A stretch of 64,000 nt of DNA from Limosilactobacillus oris (lineage in GTDB: Bacteria > Bacillota > Bacilli > Lactobacillales > Lactobacillaceae), in assembly GCF_025311495.1 (NCBI RefSeq), contig NZ_CP104398.1, positions 186,001 through 250,000 of the forward strand, in the 5' to 3' direction. Position numbers and translations under genes: made by a program. Positions 17,928 to 26,395 of this stretch are shown here, piece after piece. The notes under the pieces were generated by a model. That model did not search any database, was not told the origin of the DNA, and saw nothing but the letters and a program-made list of their open reading frames with translations. Every line of letters begins with the position of its first letter. Position 1 is the stretch's first letter.

Positions 17928-19171
17928 TGGCAAATGAACAGTACGAAGGTTTACTAGACCGTTTCTTAAAATATGTCAAAACCGAAACCCGTTCCAACCC
18001 GGCGGCAACGACGGTTCCGTCTGACCCTAAGGAAACCGTGTTTTTAAAAGAGCTGGCAGGGGAGTTAGAGGGGTTAGGTCTGGCAAACGTGCACATTAAC
18101 CAGCAAAGTTCGTACCTGATGGCGACGATTCCAAGCAACCTGGATTATCAGGTGCCGGTGCTGGGGCTGATTGCCCATGTCGATACGGCGGATTTTAATG
18201 CCCACAACGTTAATCCGCAAATTGTCGAGAACTACGACGGCCATTCGCCGATTCAACTTGACGGGGATGGTAAGTACCAGTTGACGGTTAACGAGTTTCC
18301 GGCGCTCCGGAACTACCAGGGGAACACTCTGATTACGACTGACGGTTCAACTCTCCTGGGAGCGGATGATAAGTCAGGGGTTGCGGAAATTATTACACTG
18401 GCGGCGTACTTAATGGCCCATCCAGAAGTTAAGCATGGTGAAATCAGGATTGGTCTGGGACCGGATGAAGAAATTGGAACCGGTGCTGATCACTTTGACG
18501 TTGCGGACTTCGGGGCTGATATTGCCTACACCGTTGACGGCGGGCCACTTGGTGAGCTGGAGTACGAAACCTTTAATGCGGCGCAGGCGGAGATTGAAAT
18601 CGAAGGCAAAGATGTTCACACGGCGGTTGCGAAGGGGACGATGGTGAATGCCATCCAAGTTGCCATTGATCTCCATAATAGCCTGCCTGCCCATGAACGG
18701 GCCGAGCGGACGGCAGGACGGGAAGGGTTCTTCCACCTATATAAGTTTACCGGTACGGTTGACCATGCCACGATGACCTACATTATTCGCGACCATAACC
18801 GGCAAAGTTTTGAGGAACGCAAGCACCTCCTAAAACGAATCGTAACTGGTTTGAACACCGAATTGGGTGCCGACCGTATCAGCATGAAGCTATATGACCA
18901 GTATTACAACCTCAAGGACGCCTTAAAGGGACATATGGAAGTGGTTGAACTAGCTAAGCAGGCGATGGAAAACCTGGGGATTACGCCCAACATCTATCCT
19001 GTTCGTGGGGGAACGGACGGGTCGACGATTTCCTACCTAGGTTTGCCGACCCCGAACCTCTTTGCTGGTGGCGAAAATATGCACTCCCGCTTTGAATATG
19101 TTTCCCTCCAAACGATGGAACGAGCGGTTGATGTCTTGCTTGAGATTATTCGGCTGAACAGTCGACAATAA
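17927..19171 (+). CDS. pepT: Peptidase T (tripeptidase)
   Basis: A 414-residue M20B zinc aminopeptidase releasing the N-terminal residue from tripeptides, part of the cytoplasmic peptide-breakdown set of lactic acid bacteria. Metal and catalytic motifs are LIAHVDTADF (about 81-90), LLGADDKSGVAEI (about 143-155) and GPDEEIGTGADHFD (about 177-190), with VHTAVAKG and RGGTDGS further on. The ATG overlaps the preceding stop by one base (TAATG). A bidirectional terminator ends the operon. Confidence 0.96.
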   Translation: MANEQYEGLLDRFLKYVKTETRSNPAATTVPSDPKETVFLKELAGELEGLGLANVHINQQSSYLMATIPSNLDYQVPVLGLIAHVDTADFNAHNVNPQIVENYDGHSPIQLDGDGKYQLTVNEFPALRNYQGNTLITTDGSTLLGADDKSGVAEIITLAAYLMAHPEVKHGEIRIGLGPDEEIGTGADHFDVADFGADIAYTVDGGPLGELEYETFNAAQAEIEIEGKDVHTAVAKGTMVNAIQVAIDLHNSLPAHERAERTAGREGFFHLYKFTGTVDHATMTYIIRDHNRQSFEERKHLLKRIVTGLNTELGADRISMKLYDQYYNLKDALKGHMEVVELAKQAMENLGITPNIYPVRGGTDGSTISYLGLPTPNLFAGGENMHSRFEYVSLQTMERAVDVLLEIIRLNSRQ

Positions 19172-19174
19172 TAT

Positions 19175-19213
19175 AAAAAACGCCAGACCGAAAATTTTCA
19201 GTCTGGCGTTTTT
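19175..19213. terminator. Bidirectional terminator between pepT and DUF2929 gene
   Basis: AAAACGCCAGAC (19177-19188) pairs with GTCTGGCGTTTT (19201-19212). A and T tracts on both sides let it serve the convergent pepT (+) and the small membrane gene (-). Confidence 0.88.
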
Positions 19214-19231
19214 GAACTCAAATTATTAAAA

Positions 19232-19435
19232 TTACTTTTCCTGTTTAGCCGGATCGGCCTTGCCGGTAATAGCGTTGACAGCATTAACTGCAATCAAGGC
19301 CATGACGGCACCAATGACGGCAACTGCCGTATAGTCGGGAGTCATTCCTTCCAACTGGGAGGTAATGTAGGCTAATACCTCGGCCAGAATTAGTCCCCAG
19401 ATTGCAGCAACAATGTTTTTAGATAGCAGATTCAT
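19232..19435 (-). CDS. DUF2929 family small membrane protein
   Basis: A 67-residue protein with two predicted membrane helices (about 7-25 and 35-55) and a short charged C-terminal tail (GKADPAKQEK). It resembles the DUF2929 family, found next to dnaE in other lactobacilli; function unknown. Two in-frame ATG codons exist. GAGGGG (19446-19451) is 10 nt from the ATG at 19435 but only 1 nt from the one at 19444, so 19435 is preferred. A TGC-TAAAAT element on this strand upstream could be its promoter. It is transcribed divergently from dnaE. Confidence 0.75.
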   Translation of the reverse strand: MNLLSKNIVAAIWGLILAEVLAYITSQLEGMTPDYTAVAVIGAVMALIAVNAVNAITGKADPAKQEK

Positions 19436-19521
19436 TAGTTTCATCCCCTCTGTATAATAAACATTTTAGCACAACTGAACACGAAAGGCAGGGGTAAAAA
19501 GTCATCACTCCAGGAATCTTT

Positions 19522-19530
19522 TGTTATAAT
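19522..19530 (+). promoter_or_regulatory. Extended -10 promoter of dnaE
   Basis: TGT-TATAAT (19522-19530) ends 24 nt before the dnaE GTG. There is no obvious -35. The leader would be only about 18 nt, containing the AAAGGGGG ribosome site. Confidence 0.55.
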
Positions 19531-19554
19531 TTGAAAGAAAGGGGGCGGCCAAAC

Positions 19555-22500
19555 GTGAATTATGTACCACTAGAGGTGCACAGCAGTTATAGCTTACTCC
19601 AGAGTCCAACCCGGATTCCGGATCTGGTTAAGGCGGCTAAACAGCGGGGGTATACCGCCCTGGCCTTGACTGATCAAAATATTTTATATGGGGCTGTCGA
19701 TTTTTATAATACTGCCCGACAGGCAGGAATTAAGCCGCTATTAGGATTAGAAATCACAGTGGCCCTGGACGAGCTTGCGGGGAACCAGCTCAAGATGACC
19801 TTGCTGGCGAAAAATGAGCAGGGTTACCGCAACCTAATGGACATTTCGACGCGCCAACAAACCGCAGAGCGCGGGAAGACAATAACGTTCACGGAACTGG
19901 CAGGATTACTGAAGGAAGTAGTCGTAATCCTGCCAGTCCAGCTGGCGGTGCTGAATTTGATCCGCCAGGGGACCGGCTGGCTGACTTCCCTGCAGCAAAC
20001 CGTTGGCCGCAATCTCTATCTCGGGATCAACTTGCAATTGGATGAAGTTGAACGCTCCTCCCTCCAGCGTTTTGCCCAGGAGGCGGGTGTCCCCGTTGTC
20101 GCCACGACGCCAGTTGACTATTTGAACGCGACCGACTTTTTTGCCACGAAGACCCTCCAGGCGATTGGTCAGGGGGCTCAGCTGACTGACCTGGACGCCC
20201 AGGCAACCGCCACGGGGGATAACTATCTGCCGGTACGTCAGCAGGTGGAAGCTGCCTACCAGCAGCTCGGCCTAGCCGCCGCCGTTGATAATACAGCGGT
20301 CATTGCTGACCAGTGCAACGTTGAATTAAAGTTTCAGGCCCCAGTCCTGCCGCATTATCAGACCCCCCACGGGGAAACGGCGGTTGATTACCTCCGTCAA
20401 CTATGTCTTGCCGGGCTAAAGAAGCGACCGCTAGCGGCTGGCTATTCGGCAGCTGCTTATCGGCAGCGCTTAGACCATGAGTTGGCGATTATTCACCGGA
20501 TGGGGTTCGATGATTACTTCCTGATTGTCTGGGACGTAATGAATTTTGCCCACCGGACAAAAATCACAACCGACCCGGGCCGGGGCTCAGCAGCCGGTTC
20601 TCTGGTGGCCTATGCCCTCGCAATTACCGAAGTCGACCCGCTGGAGTACCAGTTGCTATTCGAACGTTTCCTTAACCCAGAGCGGGCACAGATGCCTGAT
20701 ATCGACTTGGATATTCCCGACAACCGCCGGGAGGAAGTTCTGGCATATGTTCATAGGAAGTACGGGCATGAGCGGGTGGCGCAGATTATTACTTTTGGGA
20801 CCCTCGCTGCTAAACAGGTTCTCCGGGATGTCAGCCGGGTTTTCAAGCTGACAAAATTTGAGACGACAACCCTGCTGGATGCACTGCCGCGGGGCGGCTC
20901 GTTTACCCTTGACCAGGCCCTCGCGGAGTCGCAGCGTTTGAAGAACCTCCTCAATGACCAGCCAAAACTCCGGCAGCTCTTCCAAGTGGCTCGGCAGTTG
21001 GAAGGGTTGCCCCGGCACTACTCAACCCATGCGGCTGGGATCGTCCTGTCGGCTGCCCCCCTGCACGAGATTGTTCCGTTGCAGGCAGGGAGTGAGGGAC
21101 TCTTAATGACGCAGTTTCCAAAGGACACGGTGGAAGCACTGGGCCTGCTGAAAATGGATTTCCTGGGATTACGCAACCTGTCGATCATGGACAATACACT
21201 TCGGATGATCCGCCAACGGGAGCCTCAGTTTAGCCTGGAGCGGATCAGCCTGGCCGACCCGGCCACCCTGCAGCTGTTCCAGCGCGGGCAGACTGACGGG
21301 GTGTTCCAATTCGAATCACCTGGAATTCGGAATGTCTTGACCGCCTTGCATCCCGACCAGTTTGAAGATATTGTGGCAGTCAACGCCCTCTACCGCCCTG
21401 GTCCGTTGGAAAACATCAGCCACTTCATCGCTCGGAAGCAGGGGCAGGAGCCGGTGCGGCTACCGGATCAATCCCTAGCGCCAATCCTTGCGCCCACCTA
21501 CGGAATCCTAGTTTACCAGGAACAGGTTATGCAACTGGCGTCGGCTATGGCGGGCTTTACCCTGGGGGAGGCCGATTTGCTGCGGCGGGCAATGAGTAAG
21601 AAGAAAAAGCAGACCATGGATAACATGCGGGCTAAGTTTATGGCTGGGGCCCGGGCAAAGGGCTACCAGTCAGCCTTAGCCAGTCAGGTGTTTGACTACA
21701 TTGACCAGTTTGCTAATTACGGGTTCAACCGCTCCCACGCCGTTGCCTATTCCAAGATGGCCTTTGAAATGGCCTACCTCAAGTGTCACTACCCGACAGA
21801 GTTCTATACGGCACTGCTTAATGCGGAGGGGAACATCACCAAGCTTCGCCAGCACGTTACCAACGCGCAGCGGATGGGTGTTAAAATCAATGGCCCCCGC
21901 ATCAACCTTAGCCGGGCCCAGTTTACGGTTCATGACCAGCAAATTTACTTTGGTTTAACCGCCATCAAGGGGGTTCGCCGGGACTTTATTGCGGATTTGC
22001 TGCAGGAACGGGACAGTAACGGTTCTTTCAAGGATATTCGGGACCTCATTCACCGCTTGCCAGACAAGTGGCAAAAAGAGGAGGTGCTTACTCCGCTGAT
22101 TTATGCGGGGGCCCTCGATGGCCTCGGTTACAACCGGGCGGAAATGATAGAGAGCTTGCCTAACCTCCTATCAGGGATCGAATTACTGGCAACCTTGCCG
22201 GGCCTTTCCGGTGATCCAAGCCTCCAGTCTTCAATCAGTCACCGGCAGGAATACCCGCTGACGACCCGGCTGGCAAAAGAAAATGAACTTCTCGGCGTCT
22301 ACCTGTCCGGGCATCCGGTCAGTCAGTACCGCCAGCTTGCCAGTCGTTTGCGGGCCGGACGGGTAGCTGACCTGCGTCCAAACCAGCGGGTAACCCTGAT
22401 TCTATTTATTAACCGAGTCAAGGTAATCCACACGAAGAAGGATCACCGCCCGATGGCCTTTATATCCGGCTCGGACGAGAGCGGCCTCCTGGACGTGACC

Positions 22501-22896
22501 GTGTTTCCACAACAATACCAACAGTTTCAGGAATTGTTAGAGCGGAACCAGATCCTCGTAATTACGGGTAAGACCGAAGAACGGGCGGGGCACGGCCTTC
22601 AGGTGGTTGCACAGCAGGTTCAGGATGCTAAGGGTCTCCAGAAGCAGCTGATTCCGACTGCTCGCTGGGTCCTGAGGGTTACCGCGAAAAATGACACGCC
22701 GGCACTTCGTCAAGCGCTGCACCGCTTTATGCAGCAGCACCGGGGGCCCGTACCAGTGCTATTGTATTATCCGCATACTGATACGAAGCTGCTGGAACCT
22801 AGCAGCCGGTGGATGAATTCCGCTCCCGCCACCCAGCAGGGGCTTGCCGAACTTCTGGGGGCAGATAACGTTGTCCTTCAATCACTGAAAAATTAG
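19555..22896 (+). CDS. dnaE: DNA polymerase III alpha subunit DnaE
   Basis: A 1113-residue C-family polymerase. In Bacillota this DnaE extends primers before handing over to PolC. The N-terminal PHP domain begins YVPLEVHSSYSLLQSP. The polymerase core shows RGSAAGSLVAYAL, PDIDLDIPDNRREEV (catalytic Asp residues) and VYQEQVMQLASAMAGFT, followed by the OB-fold region (RVTLILFINRVKVIHTKK). A GTG at 19555 is preferred over an in-frame TTG at 19531, since AAAGGGGG (19538-19545) is 9 nt from the GTG. It is followed by pyk without the pfkA gene many lactobacilli carry here. Confidence 0.96.
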   Translation: MNYVPLEVHSSYSLLQSPTRIPDLVKAAKQRGYTALALTDQNILYGAVDFYNTARQAGIKPLLGLEITVALDELAGNQLKMTLLAKNEQGYRNLMDISTRQQTAERGKTITFTELAGLLKEVVVILPVQLAVLNLIRQGTGWLTSLQQTVGRNLYLGINLQLDEVERSSLQRFAQEAGVPVVATTPVDYLNATDFFATKTLQAIGQGAQLTDLDAQATATGDNYLPVRQQVEAAYQQLGLAAAVDNTAVIADQCNVELKFQAPVLPHYQTPHGETAVDYLRQLCLAGLKKRPLAAGYSAAAYRQRLDHELAIIHRMGFDDYFLIVWDVMNFAHRTKITTDPGRGSAAGSLVAYALAITEVDPLEYQLLFERFLNPERAQMPDIDLDIPDNRREEVLAYVHRKYGHERVAQIITFGTLAAKQVLRDVSRVFKLTKFETTTLLDALPRGGSFTLDQALAESQRLKNLLNDQPKLRQLFQVARQLEGLPRHYSTHAAGIVLSAAPLHEIVPLQAGSEGLLMTQFPKDTVEALGLLKMDFLGLRNLSIMDNTLRMIRQREPQFSLERISLADPATLQLFQRGQTDGVFQFESPGIRNVLTALHPDQFEDIVAVNALYRPGPLENISHFIARKQGQEPVRLPDQSLAPILAPTYGILVYQEQVMQLASAMAGFTLGEADLLRRAMSKKKKQTMDNMRAKFMAGARAKGYQSALASQVFDYIDQFANYGFNRSHAVAYSKMAFEMAYLKCHYPTEFYTALLNAEGNITKLRQHVTNAQRMGVKINGPRINLSRAQFTVHDQQIYFGLTAIKGVRRDFIADLLQERDSNGSFKDIRDLIHRLPDKWQKEEVLTPLIYAGALDGLGYNRAEMIESLPNLLSGIELLATLPGLSGDPSLQSSISHRQEYPLTTRLAKENELLGVYLSGHPVSQYRQLASRLRAGRVADLRPNQRVTLILFINRVKVIHTKKDHRPMAFISGSDESGLLDVTVFPQQYQQFQELLERNQILVITGKTEERAGHGLQVVAQQVQDAKGLQKQLIPTARWVLRVTAKNDTPALRQALHRFMQQHRGPVPVLLYYPHTDTKLLEPSSRWMNSAPATQQGLAELLGADNVVLQSLKN

Positions 22897-22926
22897 AGGG
22901 TGATGAGAAATAAAAACAATTTCCTG

Positions 22927-22942
22927 ATGACAGCGTTTTCTT
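22927..22942 (+). promoter_or_regulatory. Candidate CcpA (cre) site upstream of pyk
   Basis: ATGACAGCGTTTTCTT matches the catabolite-responsive element consensus WTGNAARCGNWWWCAW at 14 of 16 positions. It lies about 45 nt before the -10 of pyk. CcpA control of pyk is known in other lactic acid bacteria; here it is inferred from the motif alone. Confidence 0.4.
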
Positions 22943-22984
22943 GCGAACTTTTGAACAAAAAATAAAGACACCTATTTTGAAAAG

Positions 22985-22993
22985 TGCTATTAT
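22985..22993 (+). promoter_or_regulatory. Extended -10 promoter of pyk
   Basis: TGC-TATTAT (22985-22993) with only a weak -35 17 nt upstream (AAGACA, 22965-22970). The start would be near 23000, giving a leader of about 65 nt. Confidence 0.55.
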
Positions 22994-23065
22994 ACAAGTG
23001 TGCAAATGAGGGATGCAAATGGCAGACCGCAGTTGATGCATAAATGCAAAAGGAGAGATTCATTT

Positions 23066-24487
23066 ATGAAGAAAACCAAGATTGTAAGTACCCTTGGTCC
23101 TGCAAGTACTGATGTCGATACAATCGTTAAGTTGATTCAAGCGGGTGCGAATGTTTTCCGCTTCAACTTCTCACATGGTGACCACCCAGAACACCTGGGC
23201 CGGATGCAAAACGTTAAGAAGGCGGAAGAAATCACCGGCAAGCACGTTGGTATCATGCTTGATACTAAGGGTGCTGAAATTCGGACTACTGTTCAAAAGG
23301 AAGGTAAGATCGAATACAACATTGGTGATGAAGTACGGATTTCAATGGATGCTTCTATTGAAGGTACTCATGACAAGATTGCTGTTACCTACCCAGGCCT
23401 GTACGATGACACCCATGTTGGTGGTCACGTCCTCTTCGATGATGGTCTGATTGACATGCAAATCGAAGAAAAGGATGACGCTAACCGTGAATTGGTCTGC
23501 AAGGTCCTGAACCACGGTGTCCTCGGCTCACGGAAGGGTGTTAACGCTCCTGGTGTTTCCATCAACCTGCCAGGTATTACTGAAAAGGACAGCAGCGACA
23601 TTCGCTTCGGCCTGGACAACAAGATCAACTTTATCTCTGCATCCTTCGTTCGGAAGCCACAGGATGTTCAAGACATTCGTGAACTCCTCAAGGAAAAGAA
23701 CATGGAAGACGTTCAAATCTTCCCAAAGATCGAATCTCAAGAAGGAATCGACAACTTCGAATCCATCATCGAAGTTTCTGATGGTCTGATGGTTCCTCGT
23801 GGTGACATGGGGGTTGAAATTCCAGCTGAAAATGTGCCAATCGTTCAGAAGCACATGATCAAGCGTTGTAACGAACTGGGCAAGCCAGTTATCACCGCTA
23901 CCCAAATGCTGGACTCCATGCAAGAAAACCCACGGCCAACTCGTGCCGAAGTATCTGACGTTGCTAACGCCGTCTTTGATGGTACTGACGCAACGATGCT
24001 TTCTGGTGAAAGTGCCAACGGTGACTACCCAGTAGAATCAGTTGCCATGATGAACGCCATTGACATCAAGGCTGAAAACCACCTCTGGGAATTCGGTACT
24101 GAAACCTTCGATTGGGACAAGTCCGACGTTACTGAAACGATTGGTTCTGCTGTTGCCAACGCTGCTAAGGACATGGACATCCACACCATTGTTGCCTACA
24201 CTGCTTCAGGCTACACTGCTAAGATGATTTCTAAGTACCGTCCAAACGCTGACATCGTTGCCTTGACGCCAAACGAACGGGTAGAACGCGGCCTGATGAT
24301 TAACTGGGGTGTTCAACCATACGTTGTTGACGAAATGAAGAACACTGATAAGATGTTCGACCTGGCAGCCAAGAAGGCGGTTGAACTTGGCTTTGCTAAG
24401 AAGGGCGATAAGATTATCATCGTTGCTGGTGTTCCTTTGGGTGTTCCAGGTGCAACCAACATGATGCGTGTTAAGACGATCGACTAA
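23066..24487 (+). CDS. pyk: Pyruvate kinase
   Basis: A 473-residue enzyme for the last ATP-yielding glycolytic step (PEP to pyruvate). MKKTKIVSTLGPAS is the classic N-terminus. The signature with the catalytic lysine is IFPKIESQEGIDNFESI, and GLMVPRGDMGVEIP and ITATQMLDSM follow. The C-terminal regulatory domain is present, but not the extra PEP-utiliser domain of bacilli. AAAGGAG (23049-23055) sets the start at 23066. Codon use is biased (GTT, GCT, GAA, CCA), as in highly expressed genes. It lies directly downstream of dnaE. Confidence 0.97.
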   Translation: MKKTKIVSTLGPASTDVDTIVKLIQAGANVFRFNFSHGDHPEHLGRMQNVKKAEEITGKHVGIMLDTKGAEIRTTVQKEGKIEYNIGDEVRISMDASIEGTHDKIAVTYPGLYDDTHVGGHVLFDDGLIDMQIEEKDDANRELVCKVLNHGVLGSRKGVNAPGVSINLPGITEKDSSDIRFGLDNKINFISASFVRKPQDVQDIRELLKEKNMEDVQIFPKIESQEGIDNFESIIEVSDGLMVPRGDMGVEIPAENVPIVQKHMIKRCNELGKPVITATQMLDSMQENPRPTRAEVSDVANAVFDGTDATMLSGESANGDYPVESVAMMNAIDIKAENHLWEFGTETFDWDKSDVTETIGSAVANAAKDMDIHTIVAYTASGYTAKMISKYRPNADIVALTPNERVERGLMINWGVQPYVVDEMKNTDKMFDLAAKKAVELGFAKKGDKIIIVAGVPLGVPGATNMMRVKTID

Positions 24488-24513
24488 TTAAATTAGCATT
24501 GATTGCAAAAAGG

Positions 24514-24538
24514 GCTAGACGTTTGTCTAGCTTTTTTT
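24514..24538 (+). terminator. Intrinsic terminator after pyk
   Basis: GCTAGAC (24514-24520) pairs with GTCTAGC (24525-24531) across a GTTT loop, followed by seven T. It starts 26 nt after the pyk stop. Confidence 0.88.
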
Positions 24539-24546
24539 AGTAGTGC

Positions 24547-24575
24547 TGGTCAAACCATTTTCAGCCGTGTAAAAT
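24547..24575 (+). promoter_or_regulatory. Candidate promoter of cvfB operon
   Basis: TGGTCA (24547-24552), a 17-nt spacer, and TAAAAT (24570-24575). It sits between the pyk terminator and the cvfB ATG at 24611. Confidence 0.5.
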
Positions 24576-24610
24576 AATAAGAAGGATTTAAAAGGAAGAT
24601 GGGGTAAAAT

Positions 24611-25489
24611 ATGAATTCAGCATTAGGAAAAGTTGTTTCAGCGGTGATGATTGACGAAAATGACCAGGACTACTTTGTTCAGCCGGACCGGAATGGGCAG
24701 ACTTATCGCTTACCAAAGGCAGAAAGTCCCCAGCAGCTCCATATTGGTGGTCAGGTCCGGGGCTTCGTGTACGAGAACGAAGATCACCAGCTGCAAATGA
24801 CCTGTCAGCACATTCCCACCGTCCAAGTTGACCACTACGATTACGGGACGGTGGTCAGCGTTCGTCGAGATTTAGGGGTCTTTGTAGACATCGGTTTGCC
24901 AAACAAGGATATCGTGGTGTCATTAGATGACCTGCCGGAATTAAAGCACCTCTGGCCCCAACCAGGTGACCGTCTACTGATGGCGCTGCGGGTGGACGAT
25001 AAGGACCGTATCTGGGGCCAGTTAGCGGATGACCAGATTTACCAAACTATCTCAAATGCCCCGTCAAAAAGAGCAATGAACCGGGACGTGATGGCAACCG
25101 TTTACCGCCTGAAGTTGAATGGTACCCACGTGCTTACCGATGACTACCAGCTGGGCTTTATCCACCCCAGTGAGCGTGACCAGGAACCCCGCCTCGGTCA
25201 ACGGGTCAAAGCCCGGGTGATTGGCTTGTCGTCACACGGCAGCCTGAACCTTTCCTTGAAGCCCCGTGCCTACCAGGCGATTGGGGAGGATGCGGCGATG
25301 ATTTTAACCATGTTAAAGCATGACTTAAATCAGCGGTTGCCGTATACGGATAAGACCGACCCGCAGGTAATCCGGCAGGTTTTCGGCATCAGCAAGGGCC
25401 AGTTTAAGCGGGCCGTGGGACACCTGCTGAAGGCTGGCCTGGTTGAAGAAACAAATGGCCAGCTGCTCCTGCTCAAGAAAGAAGAGTAG
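24611..25489 (+). CDS. cvfB: CvfB-like S1 RNA-binding protein
   Basis: A 292-residue protein of the CvfB/YitL family: tandem S1-type OB folds (YGTVVSVRRDLGVFVDIGL at about 77-95 is a clear S1 start) and a C-terminal winged-helix part (FGISKGQFKRAVGHLLKAGLV). CvfB of Staphylococcus aureus binds RNA and affects virulence-gene expression; the role in lactobacilli is unknown. GGAAGATGGGG precedes the ATG. It is followed 5 nt later by the xerD-like gene and probably heads the cvfB-xerD-ribT-scpA-scpB-rluB operon. Confidence 0.88.
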   Translation: MNSALGKVVSAVMIDENDQDYFVQPDRNGQTYRLPKAESPQQLHIGGQVRGFVYENEDHQLQMTCQHIPTVQVDHYDYGTVVSVRRDLGVFVDIGLPNKDIVVSLDDLPELKHLWPQPGDRLLMALRVDDKDRIWGQLADDQIYQTISNAPSKRAMNRDVMATVYRLKLNGTHVLTDDYQLGFIHPSERDQEPRLGQRVKARVIGLSSHGSLNLSLKPRAYQAIGEDAAMILTMLKHDLNQRLPYTDKTDPQVIRQVFGISKGQFKRAVGHLLKAGLVEETNGQLLLLKKEE

Positions 25490-25494
25490 TCGGC

Positions 25495-26382
25495 ATGGAG
25501 GAACTTGTTGATAAATACCTGGCCTACTTAAAGGGGAGTCAGGGGCGATCGGCTAATACGCTCATGAGCTACCGGCGGGACCTGGACCAAGCGGCAGCTT
25601 TCTTACAAGCACAGGGTGTCGGGGAGTGGTCAGCGGTAGATCAATACCAGCTGTTAGCATTAATCGCTGAGCAGAAAAGGCGGGGCCGGTCACCGGCGAC
25701 TATTAACCGCCAGCTATCCGCTCTGCGCCAGTTTTACCGTTACCTGGTCCGTCACCAGCAGCTGCGGTTTAACCCGATGGAGCTGGTCGATAACCAGCAA
25801 TTAACCGAGAAGTTGCCGCCGGAGATTCTGACCGAACCGGAAATCAAGCAGCTGCTAGCGGCCCCCGATCAGGCGCACGCTCTCGGAAAGCGTGACCGGG
25901 CGCTCCTTGCGGTCTTAGCGACCACTGGAATGCGGGTCAGTGAATTAGTCGACCTGCTGGTCACGGATTTGCACCTTGATATTAAGATGATTCGGCTCGG
26001 CAGCGGGGGCCGGCGGGAACGACTAGTACCGATTAGTGACCAGGCAGTTCAGGAGTTAAAACATTACCTATCCGCTGTCCGCCCGTTGCTAGTGGCGGAG
26101 GGCGAACAAGCGGTCTTTGTCAATGCCCATGGCCACCAGTTAACGCGCCAGGGTGTCTGGAAGAATCTTCGCACCCTGGTCCGGCAAGCAGGGATTGAAA
26201 AAGCCGTGACTCCCCGGACACTGCGCTATTCCTTTGCCGTCCACCTCTTGCGGAGCGGGGCTGATGGCCGGCTGATTCAAGAAATGCTTGGTTATAGCGA
26301 GCTACGGGCAATTAAACCCTACTTAAAAATGACAGTTCAGGAATTAAGCGCTGACTACCGCCAGCACCAACCGAAAATTTGA
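25495..26382 (+). CDS. xerD: XerD-like tyrosine recombinase with lost catalytic residues
   Basis: A 295-residue protein with the full XerD architecture: N-terminal SAM-like DNA-binding domain (1-105) and a C-terminal recombinase fold. Of the catalytic set, Arg147 (TTGMRVSE), Arg244 (TPRTLRY) and the nucleophile Tyr276 are present. The beta-hairpin lysine is replaced (GSGGRRER, 169-176), the box II histidine is Arg241, and the third-motif histidine is Tyr267 (LGYSEL). It therefore probably cannot carry out normal strand exchange. Streptococci also carry a XerD-like gene beside scpA/scpB that does not act at dif. It lies in one operon with ribT, scpA, scpB and rluB. The ATG at 25495 gives a normal N-terminus. 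Confidence 0.9.
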   Translation: MEELVDKYLAYLKGSQGRSANTLMSYRRDLDQAAAFLQAQGVGEWSAVDQYQLLALIAEQKRRGRSPATINRQLSALRQFYRYLVRHQQLRFNPMELVDNQQLTEKLPPEILTEPEIKQLLAAPDQAHALGKRDRALLAVLATTGMRVSELVDLLVTDLHLDIKMIRLGSGGRRERLVPISDQAVQELKHYLSAVRPLLVAEGEQAVFVNAHGHQLTRQGVWKNLRTLVRQAGIEKAVTPRTLRYSFAVHLLRSGADGRLIQEMLGYSELRAIKPYLKMTVQELSADYRQHQPKI

Positions 26383-26395
26383 GGAGTGAAGAAGC

